Shown piece after piece: positions 53,692-62,626 of a stretch of 64,000 bases of DNA. The notes under the pieces are model-generated. The model did not search any database, was not told where the DNA came from, and saw only the letters and a program-made list of their open reading frames with translations. How positions within the stretch are numbered: position 1 is the first letter of the stretch; every line of letters begins with the position of its first letter. Origin of the DNA: Pusillimonas minor (lineage in GTDB: Bacteria; Pseudomonadota; Gammaproteobacteria; Burkholderiales; Burkholderiaceae_B); assembly GCF_014237865.1 (NCBI RefSeq), contig NZ_JACJUU010000001.1, forward strand, positions 186,001-250,000, given 5' to 3'. Both the position numbers and the translations under genes were made by a program.

Positions 53692-55662
53692 ATGGACTGG
53701 ACTTCAGAACTCATCAGTAGCGGGCTGTGGATCGCCAAGACCTACGCCATTACCCTGGTTTGCTTCGCGCTCACGGTATGGCTGCTGGCCAAGCGCACCG
53801 TCTGGGGACGACAGTTCTGGCAACTGTCGGGCGCGTACTTTTCGCCCAAACGCGGCTTGCGGCCAATATTGGCCGTTGCCTTCATCCTGTTTTTAACGTT
53901 GGCGGGTGTGCGCCTGCAGGTGCTGTTTTCCAATTGGTACAACACCATGTACAGCGCACTGCAAGACCTGAACGAAGCCGGGTTCTGGCTGGCCATGTGG
54001 CTGTTTGCCGCGCTGGCCACGGTGCACGTGCTGCGATCACTGCTTGACTTCTACGTACAACAAGCCTTTACCATCCATTGGCGAACCTGGCTGAACGAGC
54101 AAATGCTTGATCGTTGGCTGGGCGGCGAGTCGTATTACCGCACGCAACATCTTAAAAAAGGCATCGACAACCCCGACCAGCGCATCCAGTACGACGTTAC
54201 GGTGTTTGTTGAGTCTTCGTTGACCTTGTCGATGGGTGTGGTCGATGCCTTGGTATCAACCGTCGCGTTCACACTGATTTTATGGGGGCTGTCGGGCCCG
54301 CTGGCCCTGTTCGGCACCGAAATCCCGCGGGGCATGGTGTTTTTAGTGTTCATTTACGTGTTGGTGGCCACTATTTTTGCCATACGCATTGGCCGCCCGC
54401 TGATTTTGCTTAACTTCTTGAACGAACGCTTCAACGCCGACTACCGTTATGCGTTGGTACGTCTGCGCGAGTACGCAGAAAGCATTGCGTTTTACGCCGG
54501 CGAGAAAGTCGAGACCGCCCTGCTCAAGCATCGTTTTGCGCAAGTCATCAGCAATGCCTGGGCCATTGTTTATCGCTCGCTCAAGTTTCTGGGGTTCAAC
54601 TTTTCGGTTACCCAGGCCGCCGTTGTGTTTCCGTTTATTATTCAGGCCCAACGTTTTTTCTCGAAACAGATCAGCCTGGGCGACCTGATGCAAACCGCCC
54701 AGGCTTTTGGGCGCTTGCAAGACAACCTGTCGTTCTTCCGAAATGCTTACGACAACTTTGCGTCTTACCGCGCCACACTAGACCGTCTGACCGGCTTTAC
54801 GCAGGCTATCGACGATGCCGCCAAACTGCCCAAGCCAGAAGTGCAGTCTGCGGGCCAGGCGTTGAAGCTGGACGGCCTGACCGTGCGGACACCTGCCGGC
54901 AAGCTGCTGATAGAAAACCTGACTACGCAAGTACACGCCGGGCAAGCGATGTTGATCCGCGGCCCGTCTGGTTCGGGCAAAACCACTTTGCTGCGCGCTA
55001 TTGCAGGCTTGTGGCCCTACTGCGACGGCGCAATTACCCGACCCCAAGGCCAAATGCTGTTTCTGGCACAAAAGCCCTACCTGCCCCTGGGCAGCCTGCG
55101 CGACGCCTTGCATTACCCTAATGCGGTTAGCGGCGCGCTTCCTGAGAATGCTGGCAATGCGGATACCGCAACGCTGGAAGCCGCTGCCGTTGCCAGCGCA
55201 GGCAGCGCGCCCCAGAACCTTGACCGTCTGGTCGCCAACACCCAATTCGATCACGCGGATACACCAACCACAGAAGCCCCGAGCGCGCCCGATCGGTCGA
55301 CCGGAGCAGCACTGCAGGCAACCCGTGACCAGCGCGCCCGTCAGGTGCTTGATGCTGTGCAGCTTGGCCACCTGGCCGACCGTCTTGACGAAGACGCCGA
55401 CTGGAGCCGGATATTATCGCTGGGCGAGCAACAACGACTGGCTTTCGGCCGCTTGTTGCTGGCGCAACCTGCAGCGGCCTTTTTAGACGAGGCTACGTCG
55501 GCCATGGACGAAGGCCTTGAAGACGCCATGTACCGCCTGGTCGCCCAGCACCTTCCAGACACCTTACTGATCAGCGTCGGGCATCGCAGCACGTTGGTCA
55601 GACACCACCCTGTTCAACTTAACCTTAAAGGAGACGGCGGTTGGGACATCAGCACGCGCTGA
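53692..55662 (+). CDS. SbmA/YddA-type ABC transporter (fused permease and ATPase)
   Basis: 656 residues. The membrane domain (residues about 1-330) with VQQAFTIHWRTWLNEQMLDR WLGGESYYR and DNPDQRIQYDV is the ABC_membrane_2 type found in SbmA, BacA and peroxisomal ALD transporters. ATPase: Walker A RGPSGSGKTTLLRAIAGLWP (about 422), Q-loop FLAQKPYLPLGSLRDAL, signature LSLGEQQRLAFGRLLL (about 575), Walker B AAAFLDEATSAMDE. About 65 extra Ala/Thr/Asp-rich residues (about 480-545) are inserted between the Q-loop and the signature. Substrate unknown. Confidence 0.92.
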   Translation: MDWTSELISSGLWIAKTYAITLVCFALTVWLLAKRTVWGRQFWQLSGAYFSPKRGLRPILAVAFILFLTLAGVRLQVLFSNWYNTMYSALQDLNEAGFWLAMWLFAALATVHVLRSLLDFYVQQAFTIHWRTWLNEQMLDRWLGGESYYRTQHLKKGIDNPDQRIQYDVTVFVESSLTLSMGVVDALVSTVAFTLILWGLSGPLALFGTEIPRGMVFLVFIYVLVATIFAIRIGRPLILLNFLNERFNADYRYALVRLREYAESIAFYAGEKVETALLKHRFAQVISNAWAIVYRSLKFLGFNFSVTQAAVVFPFIIQAQRFFSKQISLGDLMQTAQAFGRLQDNLSFFRNAYDNFASYRATLDRLTGFTQAIDDAAKLPKPEVQSAGQALKLDGLTVRTPAGKLLIENLTTQVHAGQAMLIRGPSGSGKTTLLRAIAGLWPYCDGAITRPQGQMLFLAQKPYLPLGSLRDALHYPNAVSGALPENAGNADTATLEAAAVASAGSAPQNLDRLVANTQFDHADTPTTEAPSAPDRSTGAALQATRDQRARQVLDAVQLGHLADRLDEDADWSRILSLGEQQRLAFGRLLLAQPAAAFLDEATSAMDEGLEDAMYRLVAQHLPDTLLISVGHRSTLVRHHPVQLNLKGDGGWDISTR

Positions 55663-55682
55663 CCCGACTGCCCTTGCATTCT

Positions 55683-56057
55683 ATGTCGTACCTGGCACTC
55701 AAACATCTGCACACCACAGCCGCCGCACTTAGCCTGCTGTTTTTCGTCATTCGCGCGTACTGGTCGGTTATTGAGTCGGCCGCATTACAAAAAAAGCTGG
55801 TGCGGATCGCCCCGCACATCATCGATACCGTACTTCTGGTTTGCGGCGTTGCCATGGCCGTGCAAATCGGCTTTTTTCAAGACTGGATCATCGCCAAACT
55901 GATTGCCCTGGTGCTGTACATTGTCGTGGGCACCATTGCCATCAAGCGTGGTAAAACGCCGGGCAGTCGGGCCGCCGCAGCCATTATTGCCGTGGTGATT
56001 TTTGCCTATATTGTGGGCGTGGCCATAAAACACAGCCCGTTGTCTTGGCTGGCGTAA
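55683..56057 (+). CDS. SirB2-family membrane protein
   Basis: 124 residues from MSYLALKHLHTTAAALSLLF. Four membrane helices with SirB2 pattern KLVRIAPHIIDTVLLVCGVA MAVQIGFF and LIALVLYIVVGTIAIKRGKT. SirB2 was named as an invasion-gene regulator in Salmonella, but its biochemical role is unknown. It follows the ABC gene by 20 bp and is probably co-transcribed. Convergent with the EamA gene. Confidence 0.85.
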   Translation: MSYLALKHLHTTAAALSLLFFVIRAYWSVIESAALQKKLVRIAPHIIDTVLLVCGVAMAVQIGFFQDWIIAKLIALVLYIVVGTIAIKRGKTPGSRAAAAIIAVVIFAYIVGVAIKHSPLSWLA

Positions 56058-56076
56058 GCGCAAACTGTTGTCGCGC

Positions 56077-57003
56077 CTAACGCACTTTGGGGCGCTTGCC
56101 CAATACCAGCACCCCGGTCAGTACAAATGCCGTGCCTACAAGCTGCAACGGCGTAATGGCTTCGCCCAGTATCCACGCGGCCAAAAACAAAACCGACACC
56201 GGCCCGATCAAACCCAGTTGGGCAGTCAGCGGCGCACCAATGCGCGCTACTGCCCACATGATCATGAAGGTGGGCACCACTGTATTTAAGGTGGCATGAA
56301 TGAAAGACAACTGGTACACGGGCCAAGGCAATGCCAGCCCTTGCCATGAATACACCCAGAAAAACTGAACCAACGTAAACACGGTGGATACCAGCATGGC
56401 ATAGGCCACCAGGCGCGTCGCCCCCACCCGGGCCATGATTTCGCCCGAACCGATCAGATAGACGGAATAACACAGTGCCGAGGCCAACACAAGGCCCGCA
56501 CCCAAAACCACAGCATCGCCACTGAACGACAGGTCGTTAAGAAAAACACACACGACCCCGCCATAAGACAGCGCCAGCGCCAGCCACTGACGTGGCGCAA
56601 TGGGACGCTTGAAGTAAAACGCGGTGATAAGCAGCACAAACGTGGGCGATAAAAACAGCACGACACGCTCGAGCCCGGCTGAAATGGTTTGCAGGCCCAA
56701 AAATGCCAGAAAACTAGACAGGTAATAGCCAATGAAGCCCAAAAACACAAGCTGCAGGCTGTCTTTGCGGGTTAAGCGTGGGATTAGCCCCCGCTTTGCC
56801 TTGCGGGCCTGAAACCACGCCACCACCATAAAAAACGGCGCGGCCAGCAGCATGCGCAAGCTGATGATGGTGATGGCGTCGACCCCGGGATACCGGTACG
56901 TGAGCTTGACCACAATACCCTTGGCCGAGAAGAAAACAGCCCCCAGCAGTGCAAAAGCAAACCCCGCCCAGAAAGTTGCCCGGGGTAAATTGAGCGAAGA
57001 CAC
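56077..57003 (-). CDS. EamA/DMT-family transporter
   Basis: 308 residues, GTG start, ten hydrophobic segments. Two EamA repeats: WAGFAFALLGAVFFSAKGIV VKLTYRYPGVDAITIISLRM and, second half, GAGLVLASALCYSVYLIGSG EIMARVGATRLVAYAM. The signature-like LGLIGPVSVLFLAAWILGEA ITPLQLVGTAFVLTGVLVL is also typical. Exporter of small metabolites, substrate unknown. It lies 39 bp downstream of the ion-channel gene in the same direction. Confidence 0.92.
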   Translation of the reverse strand: MSSLNLPRATFWAGFAFALLGAVFFSAKGIVVKLTYRYPGVDAITIISLRMLLAAPFFMVVAWFQARKAKRGLIPRLTRKDSLQLVFLGFIGYYLSSFLAFLGLQTISAGLERVVLFLSPTFVLLITAFYFKRPIAPRQWLALALSYGGVVCVFLNDLSFSGDAVVLGAGLVLASALCYSVYLIGSGEIMARVGATRLVAYAMLVSTVFTLVQFFWVYSWQGLALPWPVYQLSFIHATLNTVVPTFMIMWAVARIGAPLTAQLGLIGPVSVLFLAAWILGEAITPLQLVGTAFVLTGVLVLGKRPKVR

Positions 57004-57042
57004 GTTTAACGAAGACCCTGCAAAAATATTAAGGCCAGGCCG

Positions 57043-58119
57043 CTACAACAGCACCAGGCACGACACCAGCAATACCAGCACATACAACACGGGGTACACC
57101 AGGCGCAACCACCGGTTGAGCCTTTGGGCATGCGCATTATTGCCATCGGTAAAGAATGCGGCCACGGCACACGACGCCAGCATCGCCAGGCTGAGCATAA
57201 TGATTGTCGTGTTGAACATGACATCGGACAGCGTCAGATAATGCAGCACGGGCAGTTCGTTGTTAAGTGCAAACTTGAGCGCAATCGTGGTCAGAATAAG
57301 CGTAACGATGCCGGCAATACGCGGCGACGAAAACGCCGGCTGCACCAGGAAGTTCATCCAGAGCAACCCGCACGAGGCCAAGCCAACGATTAGCAACGGC
57401 AACAATATTTTGTGAACACCATCGACGAAGTCGTGCTCGACCTGAATTTGGACATTAATTTGCGGCAGCTTGCGGTTCGGCTCGTCGGGCATCGTCACCG
57501 AGCCAGTCGCCCACTGCACTTTTAAAGGGTCCCAGTTGCCATGCAAAACGGCATCGACCCGGACCAGGTCTTCGCGCGGGCTGAGTTCGCCCAGCTCAAA
57601 TGCAAGCTGGGTGTCATCCATAATGACACTGGAAATCGTCAGATCGAGGTTTAAACGACCGAAGGGAAAATACTCGAGCTCCCCTGCAAAGCGCGGCGAG
57701 GTGGTGAACTTCTGGCGCAACGACACCAACCCGTCGGGGTATACCGACAACGAATGGATGGTATTGGCACTCAGGCCCTTTTCTCCACTGATATCCAACG
57801 TAGGGTGCCAGATCGTTTCGAGGTAACGTTCGGCACGCGTGCCCATCCAGACCTTGGGCGTGGCATCGGGCTGGTCTGACGATGCAAAGGCCAGACGGGG
57901 GTCATGCCACTTAAGCACCAGTTGCGCCGTCATACTGTACGTGCCCGTTGTTAACTTGATGTCGTTGATGTCGTCAAGGTAAAGATAAGCGCGAACAACG
58001 GTTGGTTGGTCGGCGCGGGGCGGGGCGATGTCGGCCAGCACCCGGCCCGACACCCCAAACAACACCACAACCAGCAGCAGCGCACACAAACGACACCATA
58101 ATTTCAGATCAATGCGCAT
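57043..58119 (-). CDS. Prokaryotic pentameric ligand-gated ion channel (Cys-loop receptor homologue)
   Basis: 358 residues; the ATG at 58119 has GGGA 9 nt upstream, an ATG at 58128 is an alternative. A signal peptide is followed by an extracellular beta domain: VVRAYLYLDDINDIKLTTGT Y, ETIWHPTLDISGE, PDGLVSLRQKFTTSPRF and ELEYFPFGRLNLDLTISSV, the pLGIC WxP and FPF landmarks. Four membrane helices follow: M1 LLPLLIVGLASCGLLWMNFL, M2 RIAGIVTLILTTIALKFALN, M3 from LTLSDVMFNTTIIMLSLAML, M4 YPVLYVLVLLVSCLVLL. No Cys-loop cysteines, as in GLIC/ELIC. It overlaps the 3' end of the PPK2 gene by 11 bp. Ligand unknown. Confidence 0.85.
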   Translation of the reverse strand: MRIDLKLWCRLCALLLVVVLFGVSGRVLADIAPPRADQPTVVRAYLYLDDINDIKLTTGTYSMTAQLVLKWHDPRLAFASSDQPDATPKVWMGTRAERYLETIWHPTLDISGEKGLSANTIHSLSVYPDGLVSLRQKFTTSPRFAGELEYFPFGRLNLDLTISSVIMDDTQLAFELGELSPREDLVRVDAVLHGNWDPLKVQWATGSVTMPDEPNRKLPQINVQIQVEHDFVDGVHKILLPLLIVGLASCGLLWMNFLVQPAFSSPRIAGIVTLILTTIALKFALNNELPVLHYLTLSDVMFNTTIIMLSLAMLASCAVAAFFTDGNNAHAQRLNRWLRLVYPVLYVLVLLVSCLVLL

Positions 58120-59689
58120 GCTTGCCATTCCCGTTGTGTTTTTCAAGCGCCCTTTCAAGGGCATCGACTATTGTGCGCAACACGGTAATGCGCGCATGCT
58201 GTTTGTCGTTGGCCGAAACGACATGCCACGGGCAAACCGCCGTACTGGTTTCGCGAAACATGTCGTTTGCCGCAGTCACGTAGTCGTCCCAGCGTTCCCG
58301 GTTACGCCAGTCTTCCGGGGTAATTTTGAAACTTTTGAATGCAGAGCGCTTGCGATCGTTAAAGCGTTCGAGCTGCTCTTCTTTGGTAATGGCCAACCAA
58401 AACTTGAGCAATACCGCCCCTTGCTCAACCAGCTGGCTCTCGAATTGATTGATTTCTTCGTATGCACGACGCCATTGCGGCTCAGTGGCAAAGCCCTCTA
58501 CGCGCTCGACCAGCACACGCCCGTACCACGACCGGTCGAAGATAGCGATACGACCACGTTCGGGGATACGACGCCAGAAACGCCACAAATAAGGGCGTGC
58601 CAACTCTTCGTCGGTAGGCGCGGCAATAGGAATGGCGCGGTACTGCCGTGCATCGAGCGCATGGGTAATACGTCGAATGGCGCCCCCCTTGCCTGCAGCA
58701 TCTTGCCCCTCGAAGGCCAAAATAAGCGGTATGTGCTTGAAGCGCGCGTCGCGCACCAACCGTGCCAGGCGCGCCTGAAGCTGAATCAGCAGCGGCTCGT
58801 ATTCAGACTTTTTCATGCCGGTCGAATAATCGACCTGATCAAGCGAAACGACGCGCGATGCGCCGTTGCCGTTGGCAGGCGACAGGTCGGCCATAGACAA
58901 CAACGCGTCGGTGTCGGGCTCGGGCAATGCCTGGTCGGGTACGCGTTCATGTCGGCGCAACGCCGCCAAAACCGCCTGTCCGGCGCAGATGTGTCGGGTG
59001 TTTTCGTCGGCTGACGGCACAACCACCCAGGGGGCATGCGAATCTTGCGTTAGCGTCATTGCCAGCGCCCCCACCTTTCTGGCGCGATCGAATTTTTTGC
59101 GCACTTCAAGATCGATAGGCGTGACTTGCCAGGCAGTATCCGGGTCGGACAACAAGGTATCGACCCGGTTTTGCTGGGCTTCTTTTGACATGTGAAACCA
59201 CAGTTTGACGATCTGTACACCGTTGTGGGTCAGCATGGCTTCGAATTCGCGGATTTCACGCGCAATATCCAGCACACGGGTCTCGTCGATGCTCTTTTCG
59301 GCCAGGGCCTCGAAGAGGCGCTGGTACCACGAGCCAAACACGACACCCGTCGTACCTTTGGGCGGCAGGTGCTGCCAGTACCGCCAAAGATAAGGCATCT
59401 GCGCTACGTGGGCCGCCGGCTCGCCATAGGCAAGTGTTGTCACATGGCGCGGATCCATCCATTCGTTAAGCATGTTGATACAGCCGCCCTTACCCACGCC
59501 GTCGATGCCGGTAATAACCACCAAAACCGACTGTGTCGCTTTTTTCAGGTGTGCGTACTGAGCTTTTAGCAACTTGATGCGCAAGTCGGCAATGATGGCT
59601 TTAGCCTTGTCTTTTTCCAGGCAAGGGTCGGCTTGGGCCTCGTCAAGAACAAGATCGAAGTGATGAGACGCTTTGAGTATTTTTGACAT
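58109..59689 (-). CDS. pap: Polyphosphate:AMP phosphotransferase (two-domain PPK2)
   Basis: 526 residues from MSKILKASHHFDLVLDEAQA. Two PPK2 modules. The first has P-loop VITGIDGVGKGGCINMLNEW, but its second motif reads FGSWYQRLFEAL, without the DRSWY Asp-Arg. The second has FEGQDAAGKGGAIRRITHAL, RGRIAIFDRSWYGRVLVERV EG and the lid region, and is complete. This layout fits class II PPK2 enzymes that make ADP from AMP and polyphosphate. It is the first gene of the operon with the ion channel and EamA transporter. Confidence 0.92.
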   Translation of the reverse strand: MSKILKASHHFDLVLDEAQADPCLEKDKAKAIIADLRIKLLKAQYAHLKKATQSVLVVITGIDGVGKGGCINMLNEWMDPRHVTTLAYGEPAAHVAQMPYLWRYWQHLPPKGTTGVVFGSWYQRLFEALAEKSIDETRVLDIAREIREFEAMLTHNGVQIVKLWFHMSKEAQQNRVDTLLSDPDTAWQVTPIDLEVRKKFDRARKVGALAMTLTQDSHAPWVVVPSADENTRHICAGQAVLAALRRHERVPDQALPEPDTDALLSMADLSPANGNGASRVVSLDQVDYSTGMKKSEYEPLLIQLQARLARLVRDARFKHIPLILAFEGQDAAGKGGAIRRITHALDARQYRAIPIAAPTDEELARPYLWRFWRRIPERGRIAIFDRSWYGRVLVERVEGFATEPQWRRAYEEINQFESQLVEQGAVLLKFWLAITKEEQLERFNDRKRSAFKSFKITPEDWRNRERWDDYVTAANDMFRETSTAVCPWHVVSANDKQHARITVLRTIVDALERALEKHNGNGKHAH

Positions 59690-59865
59690 GCTGGATGTAG
59701 GGTTTAGCCACGCAACAAGGCGCCGGTGTTGCATTGTATTTCAGGTTATTGTTCATGGGCACCCAGTAGCTTTATACGCAAACACAGCCCGGTGTCCCTA
59801 ACATGCCGTTGGTGTTTTAACTATGCCGGTGTAAACTCGCCAATTTGTAAGCGCCTGTTACGGCC

Positions 59866-61422
59866 ATGCATTTACCCACACTTCTCATCCTGAACATTGC
59901 CCTGAGCGTCGTGGTGGGGTTGACACTGGCGTATACCGCCAATCGGCGGTTCAAAGAACTATATTTATGGGCTGGGGCAATTGGTATCCAGGCGTTAGGC
60001 TACGCCTTGGGCATGCTACACGGTCAGATCGACGATATATGGTCGATTGTGTTGGGCAATTGCGCCTTCGCAATCAGCCTGGCCCTGATGGCCGAGGGCA
60101 TCTACCACTTCCAGAAAAACCGGCCCTTGCGTTGGCTGATCTGGCCCCCGGTGCTGTTCACCCTCGTTGTTTTCAGTATTTTTATCAACGATATGCGGGC
60201 CCGGTTGCTATACGGCGGCCTGCTTCTTGCAGTGCAAATCGCTTTGGTGATCTGGTTACTGGCCCGACGACACCGACAAACCGCCGGACGAGGCCAGTAC
60301 GTCATGATCCTGGGGTTTCTGACAGCGTTGGCCGGCCTTGCGCTAAGAGTTTCGCTCGCCATTAACAACACCGGGCCTTCAACTTTTCTGGACCCGAACC
60401 ACTACTTCAACCTGATTTTTCTGGGCAATATGCTGAGCCTGCTGCTGGTCACGGTCGGCGCCATCATGATGGTTCAAGAACGCATTCAGCACGCCTTGAT
60501 GGCCAGCGAGAACCGTTACCGACAACTGATTGAGTCTGCTCAGGAAGGTATTTTTATTTTGATCGACGAGCGCTGCATTTTTGCCAACGCGCGCGCAACA
60601 GCGCTGCTGGGTATCCCAGAAAAGCAACTATTGGACAGCATGCTGGCAGACCTGGTTGACCACGCTGACCAGCCCTTGATGATGATGTATCGCCAGGCCA
60701 GGGCACTGGGTGCAACCCACGGCCAGACCTACGATGTACGACTGCACACCGCTCACGCCGGCGTTCGCTGGTTCAGCATCAGCAGTGTCGGCCTGCAATG
60801 GCAAGGTGAAGACGCTACCCTTGTTTTCTTGAGCGACATCCACGAACGCAAGCTAATGGAAGAACAGGTGCGTCAGTTAGCCTACCAGGACGAACTTACG
60901 CGCTTGCCGAATCGTCGTCAGTTTATTGACCGGCTTAAGCAAGTGCTTGACCTGCACCGACATGTTGGCGGCCACCTGGCGCTGATGTTTATTGACCTGA
61001 ACAAGTTCAAGGCCTTGAATGACGAATACGGACATCATGCCGGTGACCAGGTCTTGATAGAAGTTGCACAACGTCTGCGTGAAGTTGTACGCACCAGCGA
61101 CCTGGTAGCGCGATTGGGCGGCGACGAATTCGTCTTGCTGCTGCAGGGCTTAAACGAAGAAGCATCAGCCGCACGCGAACAAGCCAGCCAAATCGCAAAT
61201 ACGCTTTACAAAACGCTGGCTGAACCTTACGAACGCATTTTTAGCAACGAAACCCATCTTTCTATCACCTGCACCCTGTCGGCCAGTATTGGCATACATC
61301 TGTTCAAACGTACCCACAAGTCTGCCGAAATACTGTTAAAAGCCGCGGATGCCGCGATGTACCGCGCCAAAAAGACACCTGACAACGGCGTGCAGTTTTT
61401 TGATGCTAACGACGCCGTTTAA
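59866..61422 (+). CDS. Membrane PAS-GGDEF diguanylate cyclase
   Basis: 518 residues. About seven N-terminal membrane helices (LLILNIALSVVVGLTLAYTA; LGNCAFAISLALMAEGIYHF; LYGGLLLAVQIALVIWLLAR). A PAS domain follows (residues about 215-335, RYRQLIESAQEGIFILIDER CIFANARATALLGI). The GGDEF domain (about 345-510) has LAYQDELTRLPNRRQFIDRL, LMFIDLNKFKALNDEYGHHA GD and intact RLGGDEFVLLL. It should make cyclic di-GMP; no EAL domain is present. Divergent from the PPK2 gene. Confidence 0.95.
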   Translation: MHLPTLLILNIALSVVVGLTLAYTANRRFKELYLWAGAIGIQALGYALGMLHGQIDDIWSIVLGNCAFAISLALMAEGIYHFQKNRPLRWLIWPPVLFTLVVFSIFINDMRARLLYGGLLLAVQIALVIWLLARRHRQTAGRGQYVMILGFLTALAGLALRVSLAINNTGPSTFLDPNHYFNLIFLGNMLSLLLVTVGAIMMVQERIQHALMASENRYRQLIESAQEGIFILIDERCIFANARATALLGIPEKQLLDSMLADLVDHADQPLMMMYRQARALGATHGQTYDVRLHTAHAGVRWFSISSVGLQWQGEDATLVFLSDIHERKLMEEQVRQLAYQDELTRLPNRRQFIDRLKQVLDLHRHVGGHLALMFIDLNKFKALNDEYGHHAGDQVLIEVAQRLREVVRTSDLVARLGGDEFVLLLQGLNEEASAAREQASQIANTLYKTLAEPYERIFSNETHLSITCTLSASIGIHLFKRTHKSAEILLKAADAAMYRAKKTPDNGVQFFDANDAV

Positions 61423-61435
61423 TGGCCGGCGTCGC

Positions 61436-61582
61436 TTAACAGTTCCCTTTCTTGGCCTGGCCCGGCGGGCAAAAACCGCCATGACCGTAATTGGGATCAA
61501 CAATAACCGACCCGCCCGGCGTGTGGACAGCGCATGCAGACAACACTGTCGCTAGCGCGCAAATCAGAAAAACCCGTTTCAA
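61436..61582 (-). CDS. 48-residue lipoprotein with CPPGQAKK motif (TTG start)
   Basis: Reading from TTG at 61582, preceded by GGAG at suitable spacing, gives a signal peptide MKRVFLICALATVL-type sequence (LKRVFLICALATVLSAC) with lipobox LSAC. Mature part: CAVHTPGGSVIVDPNYGHGG then FCPPGQAKKGNC and stop. The CPPGQAKKGNC end resembles the CPPGLAKKNNGCMPPGQ segment of the RcnB-like protein at 52390-53073. The gene is only 13 bp past the convergent GGDEF gene. Function unknown; I infer an outer-membrane or periplasmic anchored peptide. Confidence 0.7.
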   Translation of the reverse strand: MKRVFLICALATVLSACAVHTPGGSVIVDPNYGHGGFCPPGQAKKGNC

Positions 61583-61738
61583 CTTCAGCTCCGTTTATTT
61601 GTAACACCGGCATTTTGCCCGAAGACTGATCAAGAGAAACTACCGAACGTAACGACAAGTGTGTTGACGCAACCCGCAGCGGCCAGAGGCATTAGCCTGA
61701 CCGGCACCAAAGGGGCGGAAAGCGGCTTACCGCTGAAC

Positions 61739-62359
61739 TCAGTCAGCTCTCAAACAGTGACAGTAGACGAAATGCTGCACTGAGCCCCAGGGAGTTTTGT
61801 GTTCTTCACTCATGTGTTCAACCAACTCGAACCTAGGTCCAAACTCTTGGTGCAATTCGCCCGGCGAATACCTTACCACCGGTAACCCACTGCATTGCTC
61901 TGGACCATCAGGAGCAAATGTCGCAACAATCACATGCCCACCAGGCCTGACCGATTTCATGACTTGCTGAATATAAGCAGTGCGATCGACGGGGTCTGTT
62001 AAGAAGTGGAAAACCGCGCGATCATGCCAAACATCATATTTTTGCTCCGGCAAAACAACGCTCCGGACATCACCTGCAATCCATGTCACGCTGCTCGCCG
62101 CTGCCCCAAGCCGGTCTCGAGCAACACTCAGGGCACAGGCTGACAAATCTAAAACCGTCACGTTCTTGAAACCGCTATTCAACAGATCATCAACCAGGGT
62201 GGAAGCACCTCCTCCAACGTCAATTAGATTGGCATCGATTGACTCCCCAGTCGAACGGATGATGTTCAACGATTGAGTGGCATGCTCTTGAAACCAGCTC
62301 ACGGCATCGGACTGTTTAGTCTTGTAGACATTTTCCCAATGATCTTGTGGGTTTTGCAT
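61739..62359 (-). CDS. Class I SAM-dependent methyltransferase
   Basis: 206 residues from MQNPQDHWENVYKTKQSDAV SWFQ. Motif I LIDVGGGASTLVDDLLNSGF, motif II VTVLDLSACALSVARDRLGA and the DRAVFHFLTDPVDRTAYIQQ segment fit a small-molecule methyltransferase of the UbiE-like fold (post-I NVTVLDLS). Substrate unknown. Base composition is slightly less GC-rich than the flagellar genes, and it lies near the prophage edge. Confidence 0.85.
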   Translation of the reverse strand: MQNPQDHWENVYKTKQSDAVSWFQEHATQSLNIIRSTGESIDANLIDVGGGASTLVDDLLNSGFKNVTVLDLSACALSVARDRLGAAASSVTWIAGDVRSVVLPEQKYDVWHDRAVFHFLTDPVDRTAYIQQVMKSVRPGGHVIVATFAPDGPEQCSGLPVVRYSPGELHQEFGPRFELVEHMSEEHKTPWGSVQHFVYCHCLRAD

Positions 62360-62431
62360 AAAATGACTCTTCTGGCGGACGATAGCTTTAGCTGATTGTA
62401 TCGTTTGCGCGCCTGCCCCAGGAGGCTCAAA

Positions 62432-62626
62432 ATGCTTACCGCAAGCCAAGCACGCAGCGCCACCAAGCGCACAACCGATGTCTCGCTGGCCGAAGACATT
62501 CTGACCCAGGCCAAGGCCCTGAACGATAAAGGCAAACGAAAAGAGCTACCAGCCAGAAGGCTCATCTGCCTCGCGCGGCACCCCGGCCCGCGGTCTTTCG
62601 ATCGTGCCCCGACTTCGCGCTCTTAA
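62432..62626 (+). pseudogene. Remnant of a CcdA-like antitoxin gene
   Basis: The ATG at 62432 follows a good GGAGG site. The first 31 residues, MLTASQARSATKRTTDVSLA EDILTQAKALN, look like the start of chromosomal CcdA-type antitoxins (KxTTNVSLxxDLLxxAKxLNINLS). After ALN the expected helix is lost and the frame runs on as DKGKRKELPARRL to a stop at 62626. No CcdB-like toxin follows. I read it as a truncated antitoxin; it could still be expressed. Confidence 0.4.

Noticed and set aside
61411-61433. Hairpin GACGCCG/CGGCGTC at the end of the GGDEF gene as a terminator
   Set aside because: No T-tract follows on either strand and it spans the stop codon.
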